Shown here piece after piece: positions 1 to 8,194 of a stretch of DNA of 64,000 nucleotides. Where the stretch lies: positions 124,001 through 188,000 of the forward strand of contig NZ_BNAU01000001.1 of the NCBI RefSeq assembly GCF_014653945.1, written 5' to 3'. Position numbers and translations under genes: made by a program. The DNA is from Amycolatopsis deserti (GTDB taxonomy: Bacteria > Actinomycetota > Actinomycetes > Mycobacteriales > Pseudonocardiaceae). Numbering within the stretch: position 1 is the stretch's first letter; each line of letters opens with the position of its first letter. The notes beneath the pieces are model-generated. The model saw nothing but the letters and a program-made list of their open reading frames with translations. It searched no databases and had not been told where the DNA came from.

Positions 1-1139
1 TGAACGGCACACCCGCCGTGCTCAGCCTGCCCGCGCGCGTCACGCTCGCCGACGCGCTGCGCGACCACCTCGGGCTCACCGGCACGCACGTGGGCTGCGA
101 ACACGGGGTGTGCGGGATGTGCACGGTGCTCGTGGACGGGGAGGCGGCCCGGGCCTGTCTGCTGTTCGCGGTCCAGCTCGACGGGGCCGACGTCGTCACC
201 GTGGAGGGTTTGGGTAGACCGGACGACCTGCACCCGCTGCAGGAGGCCTTCGGCCGCAACCACGCGCTGCAGTGTGGTTTCTGCACCCCGGGCTTCTTGA
301 TGAGTTCCTACGACCTGCTCAGCAACCAGCCTGAGGTGACCGAGGAGGAACTGCCGGAGGAGCTGTCCGGGGTCATCTGCCGCTGCACCGGGTACCGCAA
401 CATCCTCACCGCGGTCAGGGAAACCCAGGAGGCACACCCCGGCGGCATCCCGGCCCCGGGCAACTGCGCGCAGCGCGCGCTCGTGGGCCGGGCCACCGGC
501 CAGGCGGGCGGCAGCACCGACGGCCGTGAGGTCACCGAGGAAACCGAGAGCAGCCGTCGGATCGACATCGTGCTCCCGGACGGCGATCCGACGATCGCGG
601 TCGACATCGGGACCGAGATCGGCGTGCCCGTGGACGCGGTGTGGCGCGTGTTCGACGACGTGTCCCTGCTCGCCCGCTGCCTGCCCGGCGCGGAGCTCAC
701 CGAGGACCTCGGCGAGGACCACTACGCCGGCCGCGCGCGCGTGTCGGTGGGCCCGATCAAGCTCGCGTTCAAGGGCGTCGCGCACGTCGTCGAGCACGAC
801 CGCGCCGGTCAGCGCCTGCGCGTGCTCGCACAGGGGCAGGACACCGGTGGCGCGCAGACCCAGGCCGACATCGTGCTGCGCACCGAGGCCACGGCCAGCG
901 GCACGGTGATGCGGGCCAAGGCCGAGGTGTACCTCACCGGGCGCATCGCGCAGTTCGGCCGCGCGCTCGCCGGTGACGTCAGCCGGCGCATGTTCGAGCA
1001 GTTCGCGGACGCCCTGCGCGAAGCCGCGACCTCCGGGCAGGCTCCCAGCGGTCCGGTGGAAGCGCCGAGCGCGCTGAAGCTCCTGTTCGCCCCGCTGTTC
1101 GACCGGATCCGGACAGCCCTGCGCCGCAAGTCCCGCTGA
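1..1139 (+). CDS. 2Fe-2S (CoxS-type) subunit fused to CoxG/SRPBCC domain, 5' partial
   Basis: The frame is open from the left edge (in phase with base 3), so the start is outside the window. Counting from the GTG at 18, the first part is the small iron-sulfur subunit of xanthine/CO dehydrogenase-type molybdenum hydroxylases: plant-type ferredoxin cysteines at 27, 32, 35 and 47 and the second cluster at 86, 89, 121 and 123 (CGFC and CRC). A linker leads into a CoxG-like SRPBCC domain at about residues 193-345, a family linked to assembly or membrane attachment of CO dehydrogenase. The two are usually separate genes. The protein should pass electrons from a Mo-cofactor large subunit encoded upstream; the substrate cannot be told. 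An MFS carrier follows after 36 bp. Confidence 0.9.
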   Translation, partial: NGTPAVLSLPARVTLADALRDHLGLTGTHVGCEHGVCGMCTVLVDGEAARACLLFAVQLDGADVVTVEGLGRPDDLHPLQEAFGRNHALQCGFCTPGFLMSSYDLLSNQPEVTEEELPEELSGVICRCTGYRNILTAVRETQEAHPGGIPAPGNCAQRALVGRATGQAGGSTDGREVTEETESSRRIDIVLPDGDPTIAVDIGTEIGVPVDAVWRVFDDVSLLARCLPGAELTEDLGEDHYAGRARVSVGPIKLAFKGVAHVVEHDRAGQRLRVLAQGQDTGGAQTQADIVLRTEATASGTVMRAKAEVYLTGRIAQFGRALAGDVSRRMFEQFADALREAATSGQAPSGPVEAPSALKLLFAPLFDRIRTALRRKSR

Positions 1140-1175
1140 TCCGGTTCCCGGTCCCTATCCCGTGAGGGGAAAACT

Positions 1176-2510
1176 GTGACACCTGATATCGCACCACGGT
1201 CAAAGTCGCCTCGTGCCGCGGTATTCGCTTCCGTCGCCGGCTGGTCCTTCGACCTGTTCGACCTGTTCCTGCTGCTCTACGTGGCCGGACCGATCAGCAA
1301 GAACATCTTCCCGAGCACCAGCCCCACCCTGGGGATCGCCGCGGTGTTCGGTTCGTTCGCGGTCACCGTCGTGATGCGCCCGGCGGGCGCGGCGATCTTC
1401 GGAGAGCTGGCCGACCGCAAGGGGCGCAAGGCGGTCATGGTTCTGGTGATGGGCGGCGTGGGCCTCACCACGGCGGCGATGGGCTTGGTGCCGACCCACG
1501 CCGCGGTCGGGGTGCTCGCCCCGATCCTGTTCCTGGCACTGCGGATCGCGCAGGGACTGTTCGTCGGCGGCGTCACCGCGACCACGCACACGCTCGGCAC
1601 GGAGAGCATCGGTCCCCGCTGGCGTGGGCTGATGAGCGGGCTGATCGGGGCCGGGGGAGCGGGCCTCGGCGCCGCGCTGGCCAGCCTGGCCTACATCGTG
1701 GTCACGGCGCTCTTCCCCGGCCCGGCGTTCGACCAGTGGGGCTGGCGGGTGCTGTTCTTCTGCGGGCTGCTCAGCGCACTGCTGAGCCTGTTCGTGCTGC
1801 GCAAGGTCGACGAATCCCCGGAGTTCCAGGCCAAGCGGCAGGCACCGGTGCCGTTCCGGGAGCTGCTCCGGGGGCGCGGCAAGAAGATCCTCGCGTTGAA
1901 CATCGCGGTGGCCGCCGGGGGTGGCGCGCAGTACTACCTGACCTCCGGGTACCTGCCCACCCTGCTCAGCGAAGTGGTCGGGGTCCCGGCCGCCCAGCGC
2001 GGCATCGTCCTGCTGCTCAGCAGTGTCGTGGTCGTTGGGGCCGCGATCGGCGCGGGCGAGCTGAGTGAACGCCTCGGCCGCCGCCGGACCATGCTCGGGT
2101 TCGGTCTGTGCAACCTCGTCGCGTTGCCCGTGCTCACCGGGGGCATCACCTCCGCGGGAGGCGATCGCGGGACGGTCGTGGCGCTGCTGTGCGTGGTCAT
2201 GGTGATGCTGTCCAACGCCGCGTACTCGCCGCTGATGATCTTCCTCAACGAGCGGTATCCGACCGGGCTGCGGGCCAGGGGTACGGCGGTGAGCTGGAAC
2301 CTGGGCTTCATGCTCGGCGGGCTGATGCCGACCCTGGTGAGTCTCCTCAGCCCGGAGCTGGCGGACGTTCCCTCGCGGCTCGCGATGTTTCTGGTGGGCG
2401 CGACCGTGGTGTTCGTCCTCGCGGTCCTCGCGAGCCCGGAAACCCGGGGCGCCCTCGACCGCGAGCGCGATGCGCGGCCAACCGTCGCCGACGACGTCAC
2501 GCCCGCCTGA
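1176..2510 (+). CDS. MFS metabolite transporter
   Basis: A 444-residue major facilitator with about 12 hydrophobic helices. The loop 2-3 signature is GELADRKGRKA near residue 76, and the repeat in the second half is GELSERLGRRR. It resembles the metabolite:H+ symporter type that carries organic acids. The GTG start is chosen because GAGGGGA lies 5-11 bp upstream and the N-terminus fits the family. It follows the Mo-hydroxylase subunit by 36 bp, so it probably imports that enzyme's substrate or a product. A strong hairpin follows the stop. Confidence 0.88.
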   Translation: MTPDIAPRSKSPRAAVFASVAGWSFDLFDLFLLLYVAGPISKNIFPSTSPTLGIAAVFGSFAVTVVMRPAGAAIFGELADRKGRKAVMVLVMGGVGLTTAAMGLVPTHAAVGVLAPILFLALRIAQGLFVGGVTATTHTLGTESIGPRWRGLMSGLIGAGGAGLGAALASLAYIVVTALFPGPAFDQWGWRVLFFCGLLSALLSLFVLRKVDESPEFQAKRQAPVPFRELLRGRGKKILALNIAVAAGGGAQYYLTSGYLPTLLSEVVGVPAAQRGIVLLLSSVVVVGAAIGAGELSERLGRRRTMLGFGLCNLVALPVLTGGITSAGGDRGTVVALLCVVMVMLSNAAYSPLMIFLNERYPTGLRARGTAVSWNLGFMLGGLMPTLVSLLSPELADVPSRLAMFLVGATVVFVLAVLASPETRGALDRERDARPTVADDVTPA

Positions 2511-2531
2511 GGGCTGGCCGCCGAGGTTCGT

Positions 2532-2566
2532 TGGCCGGCCCCGCCCACGCGGAGCGGGGCCGGCCA
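2532..2566. terminator. bidirectional hairpin terminator
   Basis: Perfect 13-bp arms, TGGCCGGCCCCGC and its complement, with a 9-nt loop. It sits between the end of the MFS gene (+) and the end of the SDR remnant (-), so it can stop transcription from both sides. There is no clear T tract. Confidence 0.7.
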
Positions 2567-2570
2567 CAGC

Positions 2571-3046
2571 TCACTCCAGCATGAATCCCGCGTCGATCTG
2601 CTGGGTGGTGCCAGTGAGCCACTTGCTCGCGTCGGACACCAGGAACAAGACGACATCGGACACGTCGCGTACTGGCATCGCGTCGACCGGCATCAGGTTG
2701 TACCGCATCGCGTCACCGAGTTCCATGTGTGCGTCGAGCCACCGGGGAAAAACTCGTTGTCGGACATGGGGGAGTCGACCCGGTGGGGTGGATGGTGTTG
2801 ACGCGGATCGACTCCGGTGCCGGCTCGCGCGCGAGAGTCGCATGGGACCGACGATGCCGCCGCGTGGTGCGTGCAGCCCGCGACCCCCTTGAGCCCGGCG
2901 GTCGACGACGTGAAGACGAGGGAACTGCGGCCGCCCGCGTGGATGTGCGGGATCACCGTCCGGGAGGCCTTGAACACGCCGGGCAGGTTGATGTCGGCTT
3001 CGACGAGAACGGCCTTGACCCGGTCTACGGGCTGGCGTCGTCCGGC
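2571..3046 (-). pseudogene. 3' remnant of a mycofactocin-type SDR
   Basis: Reading leftward on the minus strand, recognisable SDR segments appear in different frames. First comes NLPGVFKASRTVIPHI with SSTAGLKG (helix 4 and active-site Ser strand), then a degraded stretch where the YxxxK helix should be, then HPTGVDSP-like residues, then an intact C-terminus with DVSDVVLFLVSDASKWLTG and TTQQIDAGFMLE. The family is the mycofactocin-coupled SDR type (about 275 residues), judged by STAGLKG and the C-terminal pattern. The N-terminal Rossmann half is absent, and the sequence changes near 3013-3046 to Rhs-like sequence on the other strand. At least two frameshifts and a truncation make it non-functional. 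Confidence 0.72.
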
Positions 3047-5085
3047 CAGGTCAACCCAGGTGGCCTGAAGATCGCGGGGTCGGTCGGCTACGAGGCACCC
3101 GGAACCGGGTATCTGCGCAATATGGCCACTGGTGCCAAAACCACCTACACCTACTACGGCGACACCGAGACCAGGGCCAACCCCGCGTCGCTGGCAGCCC
3201 CGTGGTCAACCAGGGCGGCATGCCCAAGCTGACCACCTCCACCACCGCGGCAGCCGGCCCCGCCCGGGTCGACGAGCAGGTTTATGACGCCTCCGGGCGG
3301 GTGATCGCCGAAGCCACCGGCGGCGCCTGGACCTGCACCACCTACGACGTCCGCGACCGGCCGCTGGAAGAGCGCGTCCCCGCCTCAGCGGACGCGCCCG
3401 CCCGGACGGTGACGCACAACTACGCCGTCGGCGGCGACCCCCTCACCACGTCGGTGTCGGACGACAAGGGCACCATCACCCCGCCGGACCCGGCCGACGC
3501 ACCTCGGACGTTGTCGTTCACCAATGACGACGCCGGGCGGGTGCTCACCCAGAAGCTGGACAGCACCACCGTCGCCACGGTCACGAAGGATTACGCCGCC
3601 CGGCTGACCAGCCTGGGGTGGAAGACCAGCGACGGGAAGGACATCGTCAGCCAGGTCGGCCGCACCTCGGCCGGCACGATCATCGACGAATCCCTCGCCG
3701 GCGTGGCTGCCAGACCGAACGCACCCAACTACATCTACGACGGCGTCGGACGCCTGACCGAGGCCTACGTCGCCGGACACCACTACACCCCCGACTACAC
3801 CTCGACCGCCTCGGCGACCTGCCCGACCGGCACCCAGAGCAACGCGGGCCTCAACACCAACCGCATGCGGCTGCTCGACCAGACCGCATCCGGCACCGCC
3901 CGGACCCGTTACTGCTACGGCGCCGCCGACCGGCTCCTGGCCACCGAAGGCGCCACCGCACTGACCAACGTCGTCTACGACGCCGACGGCAACACCACCA
4001 GCTGGAGGGCCGCGGACGGCACCGTCACCACGCTGAAGTGGGACGGCTCCGACCGCAACATCAGCGCCCAGACCGTCAGCCCCACCCCAGTGCTGAACGC
4101 CAACGTCGTCTACACCCGCGACGCGACCAACCGCATCATCCGGCGCGACCCGCTCAACTGCGACAACAACACCGTCGCCCGCTACGGCTACACCGGCGAC
4201 AGCGACACCGCCGACCTCACCCTCGACGGCAACAACCGGCTCACCTCCGTGTCGCTGTCCCTGCCCGGCGGGGTGCTGTTCACCAGCAAGGTCGGCAGCG
4301 ACGGCGCCTTCACACCCACCTACGACCACCCCACCGTCCGCGGCGACCTGGTCCTCACCACCGACGCGGCCGGTCACCAGGTCGGCGACCTGCGCACCTA
4401 CGACCCCTACGGCCAGCCGCTGACGGCTGCCGGGGCCGTTACCAGCGCCCCTACGAACACACCGGCGCACTGTCCCTCGTCCAGATGGGAGCCCGGCCCT
4501 ACATCCCGCTCCTCGGCCGGTTCCTCTCCGTCGATCCCCAGGAGGGCGGCTCCGCCAACGACTACGTCGCCGGCGGCCCGATCAACACCGTCGACCTCGA
4601 CGGCCATATGTAGGGGTTGGCTTAAGTCGGCTGTGAACGTGGTGACGAAGGTTGCAGAGTATGCCGCGTACATTCCTGGACCGATCGGGGCTGTAGCCAA
4701 CGGAGTCGCTGCAGTCGGCAACGCCATCCGGGGAAACTGGGGCAAAGTCGCGGTTTACGCTGCTGGGGGCGATTACTGGAGGAGCTGCAACTTTCATCTA
4801 CAAGGCGGCTAAAGTGGCCACTGTGGCTAGGTATGCGATGAAGGTGGGTAACAAGTTGCCCAGTATCCGAGCGTCACGCCTGACGTCGAGGATCGCAGGT
4901 CGAATGTGGACGATGGGTCGGCGTGCGACGCGCGGGACAGCACGTAACGGTGCGCCGATGCGTTCTACGCCCACCACCATTGGCGAGCGCCCGCGCGGAA
5001 GGGACGAGGTTGGTCTTCCAACCTGGAATTCATCGACAAGGGGCGCCATGACTACTTCAACTTCCACGTTGAGCATCGTCGCCCA
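3013..5085 (+). pseudogene. decayed Rhs/YD-repeat polymorphic toxin gene
   Basis: The C-terminal part of a large Rhs protein, broken into frames. Segment 1 (3013-3200) has GYEAPGTGYLRNM and TYTYYGDTETRANP. Segment 2 (3202 to about 4435) carries YD repeats such as YDASGRVI, YIYDGVGRLTEAY and VVYDADGNTTSW. Segment 3 (to the stop at 4613) has the Rhs end signature YEHTGALSLVQMGARPY, LGRFLSVDP and NTVDLDGH. Segment 4 (4614-4767) and segment 5 (from about 4768) hold the hydrophobic linker AAYIPGPIGAVANG and KAAKVATVARYAMK. A possible toxin tail rich in His (FYAHHHW, HDYFNFHVEH) follows at 4957-5085. The N-terminal shell is missing, at least four frame changes exist, and a deletion precedes the end signature. 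It cannot make an intact toxin. Confidence 0.8.
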
Positions 5086-5590
5086 ATTTTCCGACGTAGG
5101 TGAACAAATGAGGTGGCTTTTTCCTGGCCGATCATTCGACAACCCTGTGCCGCTGGATCCAGCGTTGAAGCAGTTTGCGGGAAGAGTGGCTGCGCTGCGT
5201 CGCGACGATAAGGACATCGGCTACATCTACCTGGTTTTGGACGTGTTTTTGATCAAGAAGAGGTGGTTCAACAGGGCATCGTCGGGCACGCCTCCCCGCG
5301 AAGTGCTCGAGTTGAATCTGGTGACCTTGAAGGGTGGCCGTTTCGAGGACTACATCCAAGGAATATATGACGAGGACGAAGCCCGCCAAGAGTTACTGGG
5401 GAATCAGAGGGTTTGTAAGCGTTCTCATGACGATCCTGAGCCCTCTGAAAACGCTCGTAGTTCCCGCTGCCGGGTCGGCGCTGGGGTTCCTGCTGGTGGC
5501 AGAGGGTGCGGCCGCCGGGGCGACGGACATGCGCTGTGTTGTTCGATGCTCACGCGGGGAGCACGGTGGGGAGAGGTCCTATCAGCTTGA
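5048..5590 (+). CDS. uncharacterised protein, possible Rhs immunity partner
   Basis: I do not recognise the family. An ATG at 5048 has AAGGGG just upstream. The first roughly 120 residues (MRWLFPGRSFDNPVPLDP, IGYIYLVLDVFLIKKRWF, RFEDYIQGIYDEDEA) look like a small acidic soluble domain. Base composition is clearly lower in GC than the neighbours, as is usual for Rhs C-terminal and immunity modules. It overlaps the presumed toxin tail and lies where an immunity gene would be. After about 5420 the frame loses protein character and a different frame becomes coding, so the natural end may be lost to a frameshift. The immunity role is inferred from position only. Confidence 0.4.
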   Translation: MTTSTSTLSIVAQFSDVGEQMRWLFPGRSFDNPVPLDPALKQFAGRVAALRRDDKDIGYIYLVLDVFLIKKRWFNRASSGTPPREVLELNLVTLKGGRFEDYIQGIYDEDEARQELLGNQRVCKRSHDDPEPSENARSSRCRVGAGVPAGGRGCGRRGDGHALCCSMLTRGARWGEVLSA

Positions 5591-5860
5591 GTGCGTCTTG
5601 AATCGGCCGTACCAGCTCATCTACCGGGCCTACCACTCCGCCTGCGGCTTCGTGAACATGGCCGACGAACTGCGCAGCCTCGGCGACGGCCGCTACCTGC
5701 TGATCGGCACCGCCGGGTTCACCGAGAAGCAGCGCTACTTAGACAGCTTCCTGCTCGAGCGCACTGAGTGCTCCTACCGCGGCGACATCGGCCGGTCCCG
5801 CAAGCACTGGTCGCCGGAGAACGAGATCCCCAACCTGCGCAACCCTGCCTGGGGCTCAAC
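5427..5860 (+). pseudogene. uncharacterised protein with one membrane segment, 3' truncated
   Basis: From ATG 5427 the frame gives MTILSPLKTL and a hydrophobic stretch (VVPAAGSALGFLLVAEGAAA), then ADELRSLGDGRYLLIGTAG and LLERTECSYRGDIGRS. Third-position GC is high from about 5640, which supports real coding. The frame stays open to 6008, but from 5856 it runs antisense through the end of the hydrolase gene, so the native 3' end has probably been cut off at that junction. No family recognised. Confidence 0.4.
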
Positions 5861-6632
5861 GGATTACCCTCCGGAGCCACGCGTGGACATCGGCCCAGAC
5901 GATCTCCCAGCCGTCGTCCTGCATCATGTTGTGACCGATTCGGTCGAACTGGTGCAGGGCGGCGCCGTATCTGCGGGCGGTGTCCTTGACGTCGGTCAAC
6001 GGCACTAGCCGGTCTGCGGTGGCCGCCACGCACAGGATGCGCGGATCGCCCAGCGGTGCCTTCGGCGGGCGGTGGAAGATGATCTGGTGCTGGGCCAGTG
6101 GTGCCTCCTTGCCGGCCTCGGCGATCCAGCGCCGGGCGCTCGCCCGGTCGAGGGCCTCGTAGAGGTACTCCGGCCGCATCGGCAGCGTGCGGCCCACAAC
6201 CATCTGTATGGCGTCGCCGGGGTGCTGGCGCGCCACCGACAAGAACGAGCCGACGCCGGGGCGGGCGGCGACCGAGGCGACCAGCACTAGTCCGCGCACC
6301 CGGTGCCGGGCGGCGGCCATCAGCGACACCAGGCCGCCCATCGAGTGGCCGACGAGCACCGGCTGTGCCGGCAGCTGTGCGGCCACCCGGATGACGTCGT
6401 CGCGATACTGCCCCAGTCGGGACGTGAGGAGTGGGCCCGTGCTGGCACCGTGGCCGCGCAGCGACATCGCGTACGCCAGGTAGCCGGCCTGGTTCGCCGC
6501 CATACGCCAGTTGTCCCAGCACCGCGCGCTGTGACCGAGCCCGGGCACGAACAGGAGCGGAGGAAGTCCCGACCCGGACGCCGCCGAGGTGTCCGGGCCG
6601 AGCACCTCCAGCTCCGGAAGCCTCCGGGTCAC
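5856..6632 (-). CDS. alpha/beta hydrolase
   Basis: A 258-residue alpha/beta hydrolase. FVPGLGHSARCW forms the oxyanion region, GHSMGG holds the nucleophile Ser, and the His is in DRIGHNMMQDDGW near the end. The GTG start is chosen because it overlaps the stop of the upstream monooxygenase gene by 4 bp (GTGA), which implies translational coupling; a longer open frame upstream is only the monooxygenase gene read in another frame. A Baeyer-Villiger enzyme turns a ketone into an ester or lactone, so an esterase/lactonase role for this partner is a natural inference. It ends against the truncated plus-strand fragment. Confidence 0.85.
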   Translation of the reverse strand: MTRRLPELEVLGPDTSAASGSGLPPLLFVPGLGHSARCWDNWRMAANQAGYLAYAMSLRGHGASTGPLLTSRLGQYRDDVIRVAAQLPAQPVLVGHSMGGLVSLMAAARHRVRGLVLVASVAARPGVGSFLSVARQHPGDAIQMVVGRTLPMRPEYLYEALDRASARRWIAEAGKEAPLAQHQIIFHRPPKAPLGDPRILCVAATADRLVPLTDVKDTARRYGAALHQFDRIGHNMMQDDGWEIVWADVHAWLRRVIR

Positions 6633-8122
6633 GCCGAAGCCGTCTGGGCGACCGCGGCCGTCCGGGCCGGGGTGAACTCGAGGATGCCGTCGTCGATCGG
6701 GTCCTCCAGCAGCACCTTCCGGTCGTGCTTGTAGTCCATCACCATCCGCCACGGGAAGCCGCGGCCCTGGCGCGGCAGCTCCCCGGCAGCGCGGAGGATG
6801 TAGCCGGCCGTGAGCTCCCCGTCGGCGACGCTGGCGTCGGTCGCGTTGTCGCCTCGGTCGACAGGCGTGACGACCTCCGTGTGCGTCGCATCCATCTCCT
6901 TCAACAGTCGCACCAGATAGGAGCTCGCCAGGTCGACCTTGAGCGTCCACGAGATATTCGTGTATCCGAAGACCCAGGCCAGGTTAGGTACGTCCTCGAG
7001 CATCACGCTCTTGTAGGTCATGCCGTCCTTGAGCTGCCGCGCGACGCCGTCGACGCTCAACACGGCGCCACCGAGCGGCTGCATCGACAGGCCGGTGGCG
7101 GAGACGATGATGTCGGCCTCGAGCTCCTGGCCGGAGGTGAGCAGGATGCCCTTCGGGGTGAACGCCTCGATCGTGTCGGTGACGACCGACGCCTTGCCAC
7201 TCGTGATCGCGGTGAAGAGGTCGCCGTCCGGTACGGCGCACAGACGCTGGTCCCACGGATTGTACGTCGGCGAAAAGTGCGTCATGTCGTAGTCATCGCC
7301 CACGTGCTTGCGGACACCGCGCAGCAGCAGCGCCCGACTCAGTGCGGGGAAACGCCGCGAGCCGAAATACGTCGCCCGCCATACCGCGATGTTGCGCGCG
7401 CGGGTGAGGCGGTCGGACAGGTGGCGGGGTAGGAACCGGCGCTGGACCGCGGTCATCTTGTCGACTGACGGCAGCGACATCACGTAGGTAGGGGACCGCT
7501 GCAGCATCGTGACGTGCCCGGCACCGCCCTTGGCCATCGCCGGGACGAGGGTGATCGCGGTGGCCCCGGAGCCGATCACGACCACCTTCTTGCCGGAATA
7601 GTCCAGACCCTCGGGCCAGTGCTGCGGGTGGACGAGCTGGCCCTGGAACTGGTCGGCACCAGGGAAGTCGGGCTGGTAGCCGTTGTCGTAGTCGTAGTAG
7701 CCCGTCGCGGTGACAAGGAAGTCGCACGTGCGCGTCTCGGTCTCGCCGGTCGCCTCGATCAGCGAGGTGACGGTCCAGCGGCGCTCGGTGCTCGACCAGT
7801 CGGCGCCGACCACCTTGCGTCCGTAGCTGATCAACTGCTCGACGCCGAACTGCTTCGCCGTCGCTACGACGTAGTTGCGGATCGAGGTGCCGTCCGCGAG
7901 GACCTTGAGCTCGTTCCACGGGCGCAACTCGTAGCCGAAGGTGAACATGTCCGAGTCCGAGCGCACTCCGGGATAGCGGAAGAGATCCCAGGTCCCGCCG
8001 ATGCGCTCACGGCGCTCGAGGACCGCCAGCGTGCGCTCGGGGAACTCCTTGCGGAGGCGGCTGGCGACGCCGATGCCCGAGACGCCGGCGCCGATCACGA
8101 GGACGTTCGTGTGGGTGTTCAT
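6629..8122 (-). CDS. Baeyer-Villiger-type flavin monooxygenase
   Basis: A 497-residue FAD- and NADPH-dependent monooxygenase. FAD-binding GAGVSGIG is at residues 11-18 and NADPH-binding VIGSGATA near 185. The Baeyer-Villiger fingerprint FxGxxxHxxxWP is matched exactly by FQGQLVHPQHWP. It should insert oxygen next to a carbonyl to form an ester or lactone, using O2 and NADPH in the cytoplasm. I start at the second in-frame ATG, which begins NTHTNVLVIGAG; the longer N-terminus adds only seven odd residues. It is translationally coupled to the hydrolase downstream and divergent from an AraC regulator. It could belong to the EthA-like branch; the substrate is unknown. Confidence 0.88.
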   Translation of the reverse strand: MNTHTNVLVIGAGVSGIGVASRLRKEFPERTLAVLERRERIGGTWDLFRYPGVRSDSDMFTFGYELRPWNELKVLADGTSIRNYVVATAKQFGVEQLISYGRKVVGADWSSTERRWTVTSLIEATGETETRTCDFLVTATGYYDYDNGYQPDFPGADQFQGQLVHPQHWPEGLDYSGKKVVVIGSGATAITLVPAMAKGGAGHVTMLQRSPTYVMSLPSVDKMTAVQRRFLPRHLSDRLTRARNIAVWRATYFGSRRFPALSRALLLRGVRKHVGDDYDMTHFSPTYNPWDQRLCAVPDGDLFTAITSGKASVVTDTIEAFTPKGILLTSGQELEADIIVSATGLSMQPLGGAVLSVDGVARQLKDGMTYKSVMLEDVPNLAWVFGYTNISWTLKVDLASSYLVRLLKEMDATHTEVVTPVDRGDNATDASVADGELTAGYILRAAGELPRQGRGFPWRMVMDYKHDRKVLLEDPIDDGILEFTPARTAAVAQTASA

Positions 8123-8157
8123 GCCAAGAGCGTGACGTAACACAGGTCACAAAGTAT

Positions 8158-8193
8158 TGTCGGATCGCGACAGCTTTTAAGCATTTCGCGACA
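8158..8193. promoter_or_regulatory. candidate AraC-family operator: repeated TCGCGACA
   Basis: TCGCGACA occurs at 8165-8172 and again at 8186-8193, exactly 21 bp apart (two helical turns). The first copy is also the right half of TGTCG-N5-CGACA (8158-8172). It lies in the short gap between the divergent monooxygenase and araC-type genes, as expected for a direct-repeat AraC site. Confidence 0.55.
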
Positions 8194-8194
8194 G

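Noticed and set aside
1200-2567. A 455-codon minus-strand frame opposite the first MFS gene
   Set aside because: Low-complexity His/Arg/Glu/Gly composition, typical of the antisense of a hydrophobic gene.
5861-6008. Continuation of the plus-strand fragment to 6008
   Set aside because: From 5856 the frame is antisense to the conserved C-terminus of the hydrolase gene, so the reading is a chance extension.
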